From Streptomyces cyaneus (GTDB lineage Bacteria > Actinomycetota > Actinomycetes > Streptomycetales > Streptomycetaceae): a DNA stretch of 64,000 nucleotides. The stretch covers positions 124,001 to 188,000 of the forward strand of contig NZ_RQJW01000006.1 in NCBI RefSeq assembly GCF_004028635.1, written 5' to 3'. Of the stretch, positions 8,470 to 17,742 are shown piece by piece. Position 1 is the stretch's first letter. Each line of letters begins with the position of its first letter. The position numbers and the translations under genes are program-made. The notes below the pieces were generated by a model. The model was not told the origin of the DNA, made no database searches, and worked only from the letters and a program-made list of their open reading frames with translations.

Positions 8470-9273
8470 TCAGAGCACGCGCACCGCACCCGACGCCGGA
8501 TAGCCGGAGAGGTCCTGGACGACGACACCCTTGGACGGGTTGGCCGCGTCCAGGTACTGACCGTTTCCGTAGTAGACGCCCACGTGGTACGCGGAGCCCT
8601 TGCCGCCCCAGTACAGGATGTCGCCGACCTGAAGGTTGGACAGCGACACCTCGGTGCCCTGCATCGACTGGTCCTGCGAGACCCGCGGCAGGTCGACGCC
8701 GACCTGCTTGAACGCGGCCTGGACCAGGCTGGAGCAGTCCCACGCGTTGGGGCCGGTGGCACCCAGGACGTACGCGTCGCCCAGCTGCGCCTCAAGGAAG
8801 GACATGACCGTCGCGACGCTGCCGCTGGCGGGAGCGGCCACGCTCGTGCTGGTGCTCGCGGAAGCGGACAGGGTGGCCCGCTCGGCGCTGCGCGAGGCGG
8901 CGGCCTCTGCGGCGGCCCGACGGGCCTCCTCGGCCTTCTTCTTCGCCTCGGCCTTCTTCTTGGCCTCCGCGAGGTCCTTCTTGGCTTCCTTGGCCGCAGC
9001 GGCGGCGGCCGCGTCACGCTCGGCGTCGAGCTCGTAGTTCGCGGCCGCCAGCTGAGTGGCGTCCGCGGACTGGGCGAGCTGGTCCGCCAGGTCACCCGTG
9101 AGGGTGGGCAGTTCGAGGGTCTGCGTAACCGGCTCGGCGGCGTTCGCCGTGGCCGCAGCACCTGCCGCTGCCATGCTGAGGACGCCACCGGCAACTCCGG
9201 CACGCATCGCGATGGTCGTCGATGCGCCGCGGCGGGGCTTCCGGTGGCTACGTATGTGAGCGGTGTGGGACAT
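8470..9273 (-). CDS. Secreted NlpC/P60 family cell-wall hydrolase
   Basis: 267 residues from the ATG at 9273 (MSHTAHIRSHRKPRRG). Signal-like N-terminus with basic residues to about 15 and a hydrophobic stretch to about 46 ending ANAAE, then an Ala/Lys/Glu-rich coiled coil (about 78-130), a Ser/Thr linker and a C-terminal NlpC/P60 domain with catalytic Cys180 (AWDCSSLVQ) and His230 (YHVGVYYG). Such enzymes cut peptidoglycan stem peptides outside the cell; the coiled coil is typical of RipA-like actinobacterial forms. The upstream leader is long and holds an MtrA-like direct repeat, consistent with control by the cell-wall regulator MtrA. Confidence 0.88.
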   Translation of the reverse strand: MSHTAHIRSHRKPRRGASTTIAMRAGVAGGVLSMAAAGAAATANAAEPVTQTLELPTLTGDLADQLAQSADATQLAAANYELDAERDAAAAAAAKEAKKDLAEAKKKAEAKKKAEEARRAAAEAAASRSAERATLSASASTSTSVAAPASGSVATVMSFLEAQLGDAYVLGATGPNAWDCSSLVQAAFKQVGVDLPRVSQDQSMQGTEVSLSNLQVGDILYWGGKGSAYHVGVYYGNGQYLDAANPSKGVVVQDLSGYPASGAVRVL

Positions 9274-9471
9274 GAGAACAACCGGTATCAGGGGCTCCTC
9301 CATACCTTCAAGAAACGTGTGCTGCGCCACAGTTACTCAATCGCCGCCCCAATTTCCCGGCCTGCCGCCCTTTATTGACGCCGTAACGGACATTGCGGAC
9401 CCCCTCGATCCCGCCCGTGATCACGTACTTTCATCATTAAGTCCGAATTGCCCATCGCTTACCACTTGTTG

Positions 9472-9537
9472 GAACCGGTGGCCAAGCCCGGTTCTCTGGG
9501 TCTCGCATCGGTGTGGCAGAGGTCACGCAACGGTTAC
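9472..9537 (-). promoter_or_regulatory. MtrA-like direct repeat and leader hairpin upstream of the NlpC/P60 gene
   Basis: On the minus strand GTAACC (9537-9532), 5 nt, GTGACC (9526-9521) forms a direct repeat like sites reported for the actinobacterial response regulator MtrA, whose regulon includes NlpC/P60 hydrolases. About 27 bp further towards the gene a hairpin GAACCGG / CCGGTTC (9472-9478 / 9488-9494) would lie in the mRNA leader. No clear -10/-35 pair was identified. Confidence 0.4.
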
Positions 9538-9818
9538 GGCGATGTGCGCGTCCCGTGCCCGGATCCCGCCTCGTGTCGCTCGTGAATGCGTGCACGCGTC
9601 CACATCCCACTCCGAGGCTCCCTCTCATGTGTGAACGCATGCCTCTATCAAGACATCCCGTCCAGCACCAATTTGCATGCAAGGGAACCATCTTGATATT
9701 GAGACGACCCCTCCGAGCTGCATCAACGAGCGGAAATGTCACCTCTGGTGATCACCTGAACGCTTCTCGTGCGAAGATCACCGCTCATCCGGCTTCATGA
9801 TCCTTCGTCAGGTGGTGG
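9538..9818. other. Non-coding stretch between the nlpC-type gene and the nuo promoter
   Basis: No convincing gene. Three marks stand out: an imperfect palindrome TCTTGATATTGAGA (9691-9704) with a related half-site ATCAAGA at 9648-9654, resembling MarR-family operators, and a perfect palindrome GGTGATCACC (9747-9756). GC content is visibly lower than in the flanking genes. Confidence 0.4.
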
Positions 9819-9884
9819 AGATCACAAAGCTTGTGTAATACCCCGTGTCGCAGATCACAGAGCGGCGGGCATAAGATGCGAGGC
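9819..9884 (+). promoter_or_regulatory. nuo operon promoter region
   Basis: A -10-like TAAGAT at 9872-9877 precedes the Rex operator and would start transcription near 9884. Upstream, AGATCACARAGC occurs twice in direct orientation (9819-9830 and 9852-9863), 33 bp or about three helical turns apart, and a GTG-N8-CAC element (9845-9858) resembles Crp-type sites. A second -10-like TAATAC lies at 9836. No strong -35 is seen, so an activator may be needed. Confidence 0.5.
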
Positions 9885-9893
9885 AGTTGGGCT

Positions 9894-9909
9894 TGTGACC
9901 TGCTTCACA
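9894..9909 (+). promoter_or_regulatory. Rex operator (ROP) of the nuo operon
   Basis: TGTGACCTGCTTCACA matches the Rex consensus TGTGA-N6-TCACA exactly in both arms. Rex senses the NADH/NAD+ ratio in Streptomyces, and the nuo operon of S. coelicolor is a known target. It lies just downstream of the predicted start site, suited to repression when NADH is low. Confidence 0.8.
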
Positions 9910-10016
9910 TGTTCTCGATCTTCGCCGGGACGAGCGGGGCTCGTGGGACCGGTGAGGCGGCTGTGAGCCCAGTGCAACCGCCAGCAGTCAGTGCCGACTG
10001 AGAGGAGCGAGGAGCG

Positions 10017-10376
10017 GTGAACGCCTATGCGCCCATCCTCGTACTGGGAGCCCTCGGGGCAGGCTTTGCGATCTTCTCCGTGGTCATGGCCACGCTGATC
10101 GGTCCGAAGCGGTACAACCGGGCCAAGCTCGAGGCCTACGAGTGCGGTATCGAGCCGACCCCCACGCCGGCCGGTGGCGGGCGCTTCCCGATCAAGTACT
10201 ACCTGACGGCGATGCTCTTCATCATCTTCGATATCGAGATCGTCTTCCTCTACCCCTGGGCCGTCACCTTCGACGCCCTGGGTGTTTTCGGGCTCGTGGA
10301 GATGCTGCTCTTCGTGCTCACCGTCTTCGTCGCGTACGCGTACGTATGGCGGCGCGGCGGCCTGGAATGGGACTGA
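10017..10376 (+). CDS. nuoA: NADH-quinone oxidoreductase subunit A
   Basis: 119 residues, GTG start with AGGAGCGAGGAGCG upstream. Small membrane subunit of complex I with three hydrophobic helices and the conserved EAYECGIEP loop between helices 1 and 2 (about residue 41), which lines the quinone channel. First gene of a 14-gene operon; the next start is 15 bp downstream. Confidence 0.96.
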   Translation: MNAYAPILVLGALGAGFAIFSVVMATLIGPKRYNRAKLEAYECGIEPTPTPAGGGRFPIKYYLTAMLFIIFDIEIVFLYPWAVTFDALGVFGLVEMLLFVLTVFVAYAYVWRRGGLEWD

Positions 10377-10391
10377 GGGGCCTTTAACGAC

Positions 10392-10942
<551 letters not shown>

Positions 10943-10946
<4 letters not shown>

Positions 10947-11704
10947 GCGACGCGAACGGCACCAACGGGGCGAACGGGTCGAACGGGGTCAACCCCGAGA
11001 AGGACCTCAGCGCCTCCAACCTCCCCGGCCAGCGCGGCCAGGGCGGTGAGGAGATCCGCGTCCAGCGCGGCATGTTCGGCGCCGACAACGGCGGCGACAC
11101 CTCCGGCTACGGCGGCCTGGTCCGCTCGGTCCGGCTCCCGGGACCGGCGAGTCGCCCCTACGGGGGCTGGTTCGACGAGGTCGCCGACGAGCTCGAGGGC
11201 GCGCTGGAGGAACAGGGCCTCCTCCCCGACAACGCGATCGAGAAGACGGTCGTCGACCGCGGCGAACTCACCTTCCACATCGAACGCGAGCACCTGGTCC
11301 GCGTCGCCCGCACCCTGCGCGACGACCCGGCCCTGCGCTTCGAACTGTGCACCGGCGTCAGTGGCGTCCACTACCTCGGCGACAAGGGCCGTGAGCTGCA
11401 CGCCGTCTACCACCTGCGCTCGATCACCCACAACCGGCTGATCCGCCTCGAAGTCAGCGCCCCCGACAGCGACCCGCACATCCCGTCGCTGGTCTCCGTG
11501 TATCCCACGAACGACTGGCACGAGCGCGAGACGTACGACTTCTTCGGCATCGTCTTCGACGGTCACCCGGCCCTGACGCGGATCATGATGCCGGACGACT
11601 GGCAGGGCCACCCGCAGCGCAAGGACTACCCCCTCGGCGGCATCCCCGTCGAGTACAAGGGCGCCCAGATCCCGGCTCCGGACCAGCGGAGGTCGTACTC
11701 GTGA
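10943..11704 (+). CDS. nuoC: NADH-quinone oxidoreductase subunit C
   Basis: 253 residues, GTG start overlapping nuoB. 30-kDa subunit of the peripheral arm. The signature HERETYDFFGIVFDGHPALT followed by PDDWQGHPQRKDYPL is intact. An N-terminal extension of about 50 residues is low complexity, with Asn-Gly units (NGTNGANGSNG) encoded by 9-bp repeats, and is probably disordered. Confidence 0.95.
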
Positions 11705-13023
11705 GCACGCAGTCAGCATCCGCCCGCGAAACCACCGAGGGCACCGTATATACGGTCACCGGTGGCGACTGGGACGAGGTCGTCCAGGCCGCGGCCCGCG
11801 CCGACGACGAGCGCATCGTCCTCAACATGGGTCCGCAGCACCCCTCCACCCACGGAGTGCTCCGCCTGATCCTGGAGATCGACGGCGAGACCGTCACCGA
11901 GGCCCGCTGCGGCATCGGCTATCTCCACACCGGCATCGAGAAGAACCTCGAGTACCGGACCTGGACGCAGGGCACCACGTTCGTGACGCGCATGGATTAC
12001 CTGACGTCCTTCTTCAACGAGACCGCCTACTGTCTCGCCGTCGAGAAGCTCCTCGGCATCGAGGACCAGATCAGCGAGCGCGCCAAAATCATCCGGGTGC
12101 TCCTGATGGAGCTGAACCGGCTCTCCTCCCACCTGGTGTGCATCGCCACCGGCGGCATGGAACTCGGCGCCACCACGATCATGATCTACGGATTCCGTGA
12201 TCGTGAAATGATTCTCGACATCTACGAGCTCATCACGGGCCTGCGGATGAACCACGCGTACATCCGCCCCGGCGGACTCGCCCAGGACCTCCCGCCCGGT
12301 GCGGTGGACCAGATCCGCGAGTTCGTGAAGAAGATGAAGAAGAACCTCCCGGAGTACGACAAGCTCGCCACCGGGAACCCCATCTTCAAGGCCCGCATGC
12401 AGGACATCGGCTACCTCGACCTGGCCGGCTGCATGGCCCTCGGCGCCACCGGCCCGATCCTGCGCTCCACCGGCCTGCCGCACGACCTGCGCAAGGCACA
12501 GCCGTACTGCGACTACGAGACGTACGACTTCGAGATCCCGACCGCCGACACCTGCGACTCCTACGGGCGCTTCCTGATCCGCCTGGAGGAGATGCGCCAG
12601 TCGCTCGGGATCGTCGAGCAGTGCCTGGACCGGCTGCAGCCCGGCCCGGTCATGGTCGCCGACAAGAAGATCGCCTGGCCCGCCCAGCTCGCCCTGGGAC
12701 CGGACGGACTGGGCAACTCCCTCGACCACATCAAGAAGATCATGGGCACCTCCATGGAGGCCCTGATCCACCACTTCAAGCTGGTCACCGAGGGCTTCCG
12801 CGTCCCGCCGGGACAGGCGTACGCGGCCGTCGAGTCGCCCAAGGGCGAGCTCGGGGTGCATGCAGTGTCCGACGGCGGCACCCGCCCCTTCCGGGTCCAC
12901 TTCCGCGACCCGTCCTTCACCAACCTGCAGGCCATGGCGGCGATGTGCGAAGGCGGCCAGGTCGCCGACGTCATCGTCGCCGTCGCGTCCATCGACCCCG
13001 TGATGGGAGGCGTCGACCGGTGA
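11701..13023 (+). CDS. nuoD: NADH-quinone oxidoreductase subunit D
   Basis: 440 residues, GTG start in a GTGA overlap with nuoC. 49-kDa subunit forming the quinone pocket with NuoB. MGPQHPSTHGVLR (about residues 42-54) supplies the quinone-site His and Thr. The C-terminus ends in DPVMGGVDR as is normal for the family. Confidence 0.97.
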   Translation: MSTQSASARETTEGTVYTVTGGDWDEVVQAAARADDERIVLNMGPQHPSTHGVLRLILEIDGETVTEARCGIGYLHTGIEKNLEYRTWTQGTTFVTRMDYLTSFFNETAYCLAVEKLLGIEDQISERAKIIRVLLMELNRLSSHLVCIATGGMELGATTIMIYGFRDREMILDIYELITGLRMNHAYIRPGGLAQDLPPGAVDQIREFVKKMKKNLPEYDKLATGNPIFKARMQDIGYLDLAGCMALGATGPILRSTGLPHDLRKAQPYCDYETYDFEIPTADTCDSYGRFLIRLEEMRQSLGIVEQCLDRLQPGPVMVADKKIAWPAQLALGPDGLGNSLDHIKKIMGTSMEALIHHFKLVTEGFRVPPGQAYAAVESPKGELGVHAVSDGGTRPFRVHFRDPSFTNLQAMAAMCEGGQVADVIVAVASIDPVMGGVDR

Positions 13024-13892
13024 CCACCTCTTCTTCCGAGCGGGGCGTCAGCCTGGGCATGCCCGAACTGCCCGCGCCCGCATACCCGGACGACGTTCGA
13101 GAACGGCTCGAGCGGGACGCGCGCGAGCTCATCGCCCGCTACCCGGACTCCCGGTCCGCCCTCCTGCCGTTGCTGCACCTCGTGCAGTCGGAGGAGGGCC
13201 ATGTCACGCGCACCGGGATGCAGTTCTGCGCGGACATGCTGCACCTGACCACGGCCGAGGTCACCGCGGTCGCCACCTTCTACACCATGTACCGGCGCAA
13301 GCCGAGCGGTGACTATCAGGTGGGCGTCTGCACCAACACCCTGTGCGCGGTGATGGGCGGTGACGCGATCTTCGAGGAGCTCCAGGAGCACCTGGGTGTC
13401 GGCAACGGCGAGACCACCGACGACGGCAAGGTCACCCTGGAGCACATCGAGTGCAACGCGGCCTGCGACTTCGCCCCGGTCGTGATGGTCAACTGGGAGT
13501 TCTTCGACAACCAGACCCCGGCGAGCGCCAAGAGCCTCGTCGACGACCTGCGCGCGGGACGGGATGTCGAGCCGACGCGCGGGGCGCGGCTGTGCACCTT
13601 CAAGGAGACCGCGCGGATCCTCGCCGGCTTCCCCGACGAGCGGCCCGGGGCCGTCGAGGCAAGCGGCAGTGCGGGACCGGCTTCGCTGGTGGGCCTCCGC
13701 CTGGCCAAGGGAGAGACCGCACCCGCGCGCGTGGTCCATCCGCGGGACGGCGGCCCGCATGACGAGCCGCAGGGCAGCGCGGTGCACGAGCCGTCTCCGA
13801 CCGAGCACCTCAGTTCGCATGACGCGCCGCAGGACACATCGGCATCCGACCCGGCCCACCCGGCAGGGCCTACCGCCGAGGAGGGGGAGTGA
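13020..13892 (+). CDS. nuoE: NADH-quinone oxidoreductase subunit E, with long C-terminal tail
   Basis: 290 residues, GTG start in a GTGA overlap with nuoD. 24-kDa subunit holding the 2Fe-2S cluster N1a: CTNTLC (about residue 103) and CNAAC (about 145) supply four cysteines. The thioredoxin-like core ends near residue 185. About 100 further residues are Pro/Asp/His/Ser-rich with repeated HDEPQ/HDAPQ patches, so the protein is clearly longer than the usual 160-240 residues. Confidence 0.93.
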   Translation: MTTSSSERGVSLGMPELPAPAYPDDVRERLERDARELIARYPDSRSALLPLLHLVQSEEGHVTRTGMQFCADMLHLTTAEVTAVATFYTMYRRKPSGDYQVGVCTNTLCAVMGGDAIFEELQEHLGVGNGETTDDGKVTLEHIECNAACDFAPVVMVNWEFFDNQTPASAKSLVDDLRAGRDVEPTRGARLCTFKETARILAGFPDERPGAVEASGSAGPASLVGLRLAKGETAPARVVHPRDGGPHDEPQGSAVHEPSPTEHLSSHDAPQDTSASDPAHPAGPTAEEGE

Positions 13893-15241
13893 TGACCTTG
13901 GCACCCGAGCTGAAAGACACCAGCCCCGAGAAGCTGCTCGCACCCGTGCTGTCGGCCTTCTGGGACGAGGACAGGTCCTGGACGCTGGACGTCTACCGAA
14001 GGCACGAAGGATACGAGGGACTTCGCAAGGCGCTCGCCATGACGCCGGACGACCTGATCGCGTACGTCAAGGACTCCGGTCTGCGCGGGCGCGGCGGCGC
14101 GGGATTCCCGACGGGAATGAAATGGCAGTTCATTCCCCAGGGTGATGGAAAACCGCACTATCTAGTTGTCAACGCCGACGAATCGGAGCCCGGAACCTGC
14201 AAGGACATTCCGCTCCTCTTCGCGAACCCGCATAGCCTCATCGAGGGCATTGTCATCGCGTGTTATGCCATCAGGTCTTCGCATGCCTTCATCTATCTGC
14301 GTGGTGAAGTCGTCCCCGTTCTGCGGCGGCTGCACGAGGCCGTGCGCGAGGCCTACGCGGCCGGCTACCTCGGCGAGAACATCCTGGGCAGTGGACTCGA
14401 CCTCGAACTCACCGTGCACGCGGGCGCTGGCGCGTACATCTGCGGTGAGGAGACCGCGCTGCTCGACTCGCTCGAAGGCCGCCGTGGTCAACCGCGGCTT
14501 CGTCCCCCCTTCCCTGCGGTGGCAGGTCTCTATGCCTGCCCGACTGTTGTGAACAACGTCGAGTCGATCGCGTCGGTTCCCGCGATTCTGAATCGGGGCA
14601 AAGACTGGTTCCGGTCGATGGGCAGCGAGAAGTCCCCGGGCTTCACGCTCTACTCGCTCAGTGGCCATGTCGCGAGCCCCGGGCAGTACGAGGCGCCGCT
14701 CGGCATCACACTCCGCCAGCTCCTGGAGATGAGCGGCGGGATGCGCCCCGGCCATCGCCTCAAGTTCTGGACACCGGGCGGCTCCTCGACGCCGATGTTC
14801 ACCGACGAGCACCTCGACGTCCCCCTTGATTACGAAGGAGTGGGTGCCGCGGGTTCCATGCTCGGAACGAAGGCGCTCCAGTGCTTCGACGAGACGACCT
14901 GCGTCGTACGCGCCGTCACCCGCTGGACCGAGTTCTACGCCCACGAGTCCTGCGGCAAGTGCACGCCCTGCCGCGAAGGCACGTACTGGCTCGTGCAGTT
15001 GCTGCGCGACATCGAGGCCGGCAAGGGCGTGATGAGTGACCTCGACAAGCTGAACGACATCGCCGACAACATCAACGGCAAGTCCTTCTGCGCCCTCGGC
15101 GACGGTGCCGCCTCGCCGATCTTCTCCTCGCTGAAGTACTTCTGCGAGGAGTACGAGCAGCACATCACGGGCCGCGGCTGCCCCTTCGACCCGGCCAAGT
15201 CGACGGCCTGGGCCGACCACCGCACGGAGGTACACGCATGA
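13892..15241 (+). CDS. nuoF: NADH-quinone oxidoreductase subunit F
   Basis: 449 residues from the ATG at 13892 (an adjacent in-frame GTG at 13889 would add one residue). 51-kDa subunit: NADH/FMN site with GLRGRGGAGFPTGMKW (about 65-80) and cluster N3 cysteines in ESCGKCTPCREG (about 351-362). It oxidises NADH and passes electrons to NuoE/NuoG. Codon usage dips markedly between about 14095 and 14320 (CTA, GTT, AAA, TGT, TAT, CAT codons) compared with the rest of the operon. Confidence 0.96.
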   Translation: MTLAPELKDTSPEKLLAPVLSAFWDEDRSWTLDVYRRHEGYEGLRKALAMTPDDLIAYVKDSGLRGRGGAGFPTGMKWQFIPQGDGKPHYLVVNADESEPGTCKDIPLLFANPHSLIEGIVIACYAIRSSHAFIYLRGEVVPVLRRLHEAVREAYAAGYLGENILGSGLDLELTVHAGAGAYICGEETALLDSLEGRRGQPRLRPPFPAVAGLYACPTVVNNVESIASVPAILNRGKDWFRSMGSEKSPGFTLYSLSGHVASPGQYEAPLGITLRQLLEMSGGMRPGHRLKFWTPGGSSTPMFTDEHLDVPLDYEGVGAAGSMLGTKALQCFDETTCVVRAVTRWTEFYAHESCGKCTPCREGTYWLVQLLRDIEAGKGVMSDLDKLNDIADNINGKSFCALGDGAASPIFSSLKYFCEEYEQHITGRGCPFDPAKSTAWADHRTEVHA

Positions 15242-17742
15242 CTGTGACCACCAGCGCTCCCTCCGGAGGGGGCGAGGCGGCGGTCCCGCCGGAAGATCTC
15301 GTCTCGCTGACCATCGACGGCGCGGAGATCAGCGTGCCCAAGGGCACCCTGGTCATCCGGGCCGCCGAGCAGCTCGGCATCGAGATCCCCCGCTTCTGCG
15401 ACCACCCCCTCCTCGACCCGGCCGGCGCCTGCCGCCAGTGCATCGTCGAGGTCGAGGGCCAGCGCAAGCCGATGGCGTCCTGCACCATCACGTGCACGGA
15501 CGGCATGGTCGTGAAGACGCACCTCACCTCACCGGTCGCCGAGAAGGCCCAGAAGGGTGTGATGGAGCTCCTGCTCATCAACCACCCGCTGGACTGCCCG
15601 GTCTGCGACAAGGGCGGCGAGTGCCCGCTGCAGAACCAGGCCATGTCGCACGGGCACGCCGAATCCCGCTTCGAGGGAAGGAAGCGGACGTACGAGAAGC
15701 CCGTCCCGATCTCCACGCAGGTGCTGCTCGACCGCGAGCGCTGCGTGCTGTGCGCCCGCTGCACCCGGTTCTCCAACCAGATCGCGGGCGACCCGATGAT
15801 CGAGCTGGTCGAGCGGGGCGCGCTCCAGCAGGTCGGCACCGGTGAGGGCGACCCCTTCGAGTCGTACTTCTCCGGCAACACCATCCAGATCTGTCCGGTC
15901 GGCGCGCTGACCTCGGCGGCGTACCGGTTCCGCTCCCGCCCCTTCGACCTCGTCTCCTCGCCGTCGGTGTGCGAGCACTGCTCCGGCGGCTGCGCGACGC
16001 GCACCGACCACCGGCGCGGCAAGGTCATGAGGCGCATGGCGGCCAACGACCCCGAGGTCAACGAGGAGTGGATCTGCGACAAGGGGCGGTTCGCGTTCCG
16101 GTACGCGCAGCAGCGCGACCGGCTTCAGACGCCTCTCGTGCGCAACGCCGAGGGAGACCTCGAGCCGGCCTCCTGGCCGGAGGCGCTGCAGATCGCGGCC
16201 CAGGGGCTGCTCGCCTCACGCGGCCGCACCGGAGTCCTGACCGGCGGTCGGCTCACCATCGAGGACGCCTACGCGTACAGCAAGTTCGCGCGCGTGGCGC
16301 TCGACACCAACGACATCGACTTCCGCGCGCGCGTGCACAGCGGCGAGGAGGCCGACTTCCTCGCCGCGCAGGTCGCCGGTCACGGCCGTGACCTGGACGG
16401 TACGGGCGTCACATACGCCTTCCTGGAGAAGGCGCCGGCCGTTCTGCTGGCCGGGTTCGAGGCCGAGGAAGAGGCCCCCGGCGTCTTCCTGCGACTGCGC
16501 AAGGCCTGGCGGGGGCACGGCCAGAAGGTCTTCTCGCTCGCCACGCACTCCACGCGCGGTCTGGAGAAGGCCGGCGGCACGCTGCTGCCCGCCGCCCCCG
16601 GCACCGAGACCGAGTGGCTGGACGCGCTCGCGAGCGGCGTCGGCCTGGACGGCGCCGGTGCGCAGGCCTCCGACGCGCTGCGCGCCGAGGGCGCGGTGAT
16701 CGTCGTAGGCGAGCGGCTGGCCGCTGTGGCGGGCGGGCTGACGGCCGCCGTACGGGCCGCGGCCGCGACCGGCGCCCGGCTGGTGTGGATCCCACGCCGG
16801 GCGGGTGAGCGCGGCGCCGTGGAGGCCGGTGCGCTGCCGTCGCTGCTGCCGGGTGGGCGTCCCGCTACCGACCCGCGCGCGCGTGAGGAGGTCGCCGCCG
16901 TCTGGGGCCTGGCCGAACTCCCGCACCGCTACGGCCGCGACACCGGCCAGATCGTCGAGGCCGCCGCGACCGGCGAACTCCAGGCCCTGCTGGTCGCGGG
17001 CGTCGAGGTCGCCGACCTGCCCGATCCGGCACGCGCGCGTGAGGCGCTCGCCGAGGTCGGCTTCGTGGTCTCGCTGGAGCTGCGGCCCGGGGAGGTGACC
17101 GAGCTCGCCGATGTCGTGCTGCCTGTCGCCGCGGTCGCCGAGAAGGCCGGCACCTTCCTCAACTGGGAGGGCCGGGTGCGGTTCTTCGAGGCCGCGCTCA
17201 AGCCCGACCAGATGACCGGTCGCCTCGCCCCGGCCGACGCGCGCGTGCTGCAGATGCTGGCCGACGCCATGGACGTACACCTGGGTCTGCCGGATCTGCG
17301 CACCACGCGCGCGGAGATCGACCGGCTCGGCGCCTGGGACGGACCGCGGGCCACCGACCCCCTGGAGATCGCAGCCCAGCTGCCGCGGCCGGCCGTCGGT
17401 GAGGCCGTCCTGGCCGGGCACCGGCTGCTGCTCGACCAGGGCCTCCTTCAGACGGGCGACGAAGCGCTCGCCGGCACCCGGCACGCCGCCCACGCGCGTT
17501 TGTCGGCCGCCACGGCCGCCGAGGCCGGCGTCAAGGACGGCGACGTCCTTGCCGTGAGCGGCCCCGCCGGAGTCGCCGAACTCCCGCTGCAGATCACGGA
17601 GATGCCCGACCGTGTGGTGTGGCTCCCGCTGAACTCCGTGGGCGGTGGTGTCGCCTCCGACACCGGCGCGCTGCCCGGCTCACTCGTCCGCATCGGCCCG
17701 GCGACCCTCGCGACCGAGGCCCCTCAGGAGGTGGAGGCATGA
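15238..17742 (+). CDS. nuoG: NADH-quinone oxidoreductase subunit G
   Basis: 834 residues, ATG start in an ATGA overlap with nuoF. 75-kDa subunit: N-terminal 2Fe-2S ferredoxin domain (CDHPLLDPAGACRQC), a 4Fe-4S His/Cys cluster region (CPVCDKGGECPLQ) and a ferredoxin-like CVLCARCTRF block, followed by a long molybdopterin-oxidoreductase-like domain that is degenerate in this family. It relays electrons from NuoE/F towards NuoI. Confidence 0.96.
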   Translation: MTVTTSAPSGGGEAAVPPEDLVSLTIDGAEISVPKGTLVIRAAEQLGIEIPRFCDHPLLDPAGACRQCIVEVEGQRKPMASCTITCTDGMVVKTHLTSPVAEKAQKGVMELLLINHPLDCPVCDKGGECPLQNQAMSHGHAESRFEGRKRTYEKPVPISTQVLLDRERCVLCARCTRFSNQIAGDPMIELVERGALQQVGTGEGDPFESYFSGNTIQICPVGALTSAAYRFRSRPFDLVSSPSVCEHCSGGCATRTDHRRGKVMRRMAANDPEVNEEWICDKGRFAFRYAQQRDRLQTPLVRNAEGDLEPASWPEALQIAAQGLLASRGRTGVLTGGRLTIEDAYAYSKFARVALDTNDIDFRARVHSGEEADFLAAQVAGHGRDLDGTGVTYAFLEKAPAVLLAGFEAEEEAPGVFLRLRKAWRGHGQKVFSLATHSTRGLEKAGGTLLPAAPGTETEWLDALASGVGLDGAGAQASDALRAEGAVIVVGERLAAVAGGLTAAVRAAAATGARLVWIPRRAGERGAVEAGALPSLLPGGRPATDPRAREEVAAVWGLAELPHRYGRDTGQIVEAAATGELQALLVAGVEVADLPDPARAREALAEVGFVVSLELRPGEVTELADVVLPVAAVAEKAGTFLNWEGRVRFFEAALKPDQMTGRLAPADARVLQMLADAMDVHLGLPDLRTTRAEIDRLGAWDGPRATDPLEIAAQLPRPAVGEAVLAGHRLLLDQGLLQTGDEALAGTRHAAHARLSAATAAEAGVKDGDVLAVSGPAGVAELPLQITEMPDRVVWLPLNSVGGGVASDTGALPGSLVRIGPATLATEAPQEVEA

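Noticed and set aside
9274..9540. A ydaO-type riboswitch ahead of the NlpC/P60 gene
   Set aside because: The blocks GGGGACCCA, GGGGTGAA and GAACCCG-CAGCT seen at 35.2 kb are absent here; only an unrelated hairpin is present.
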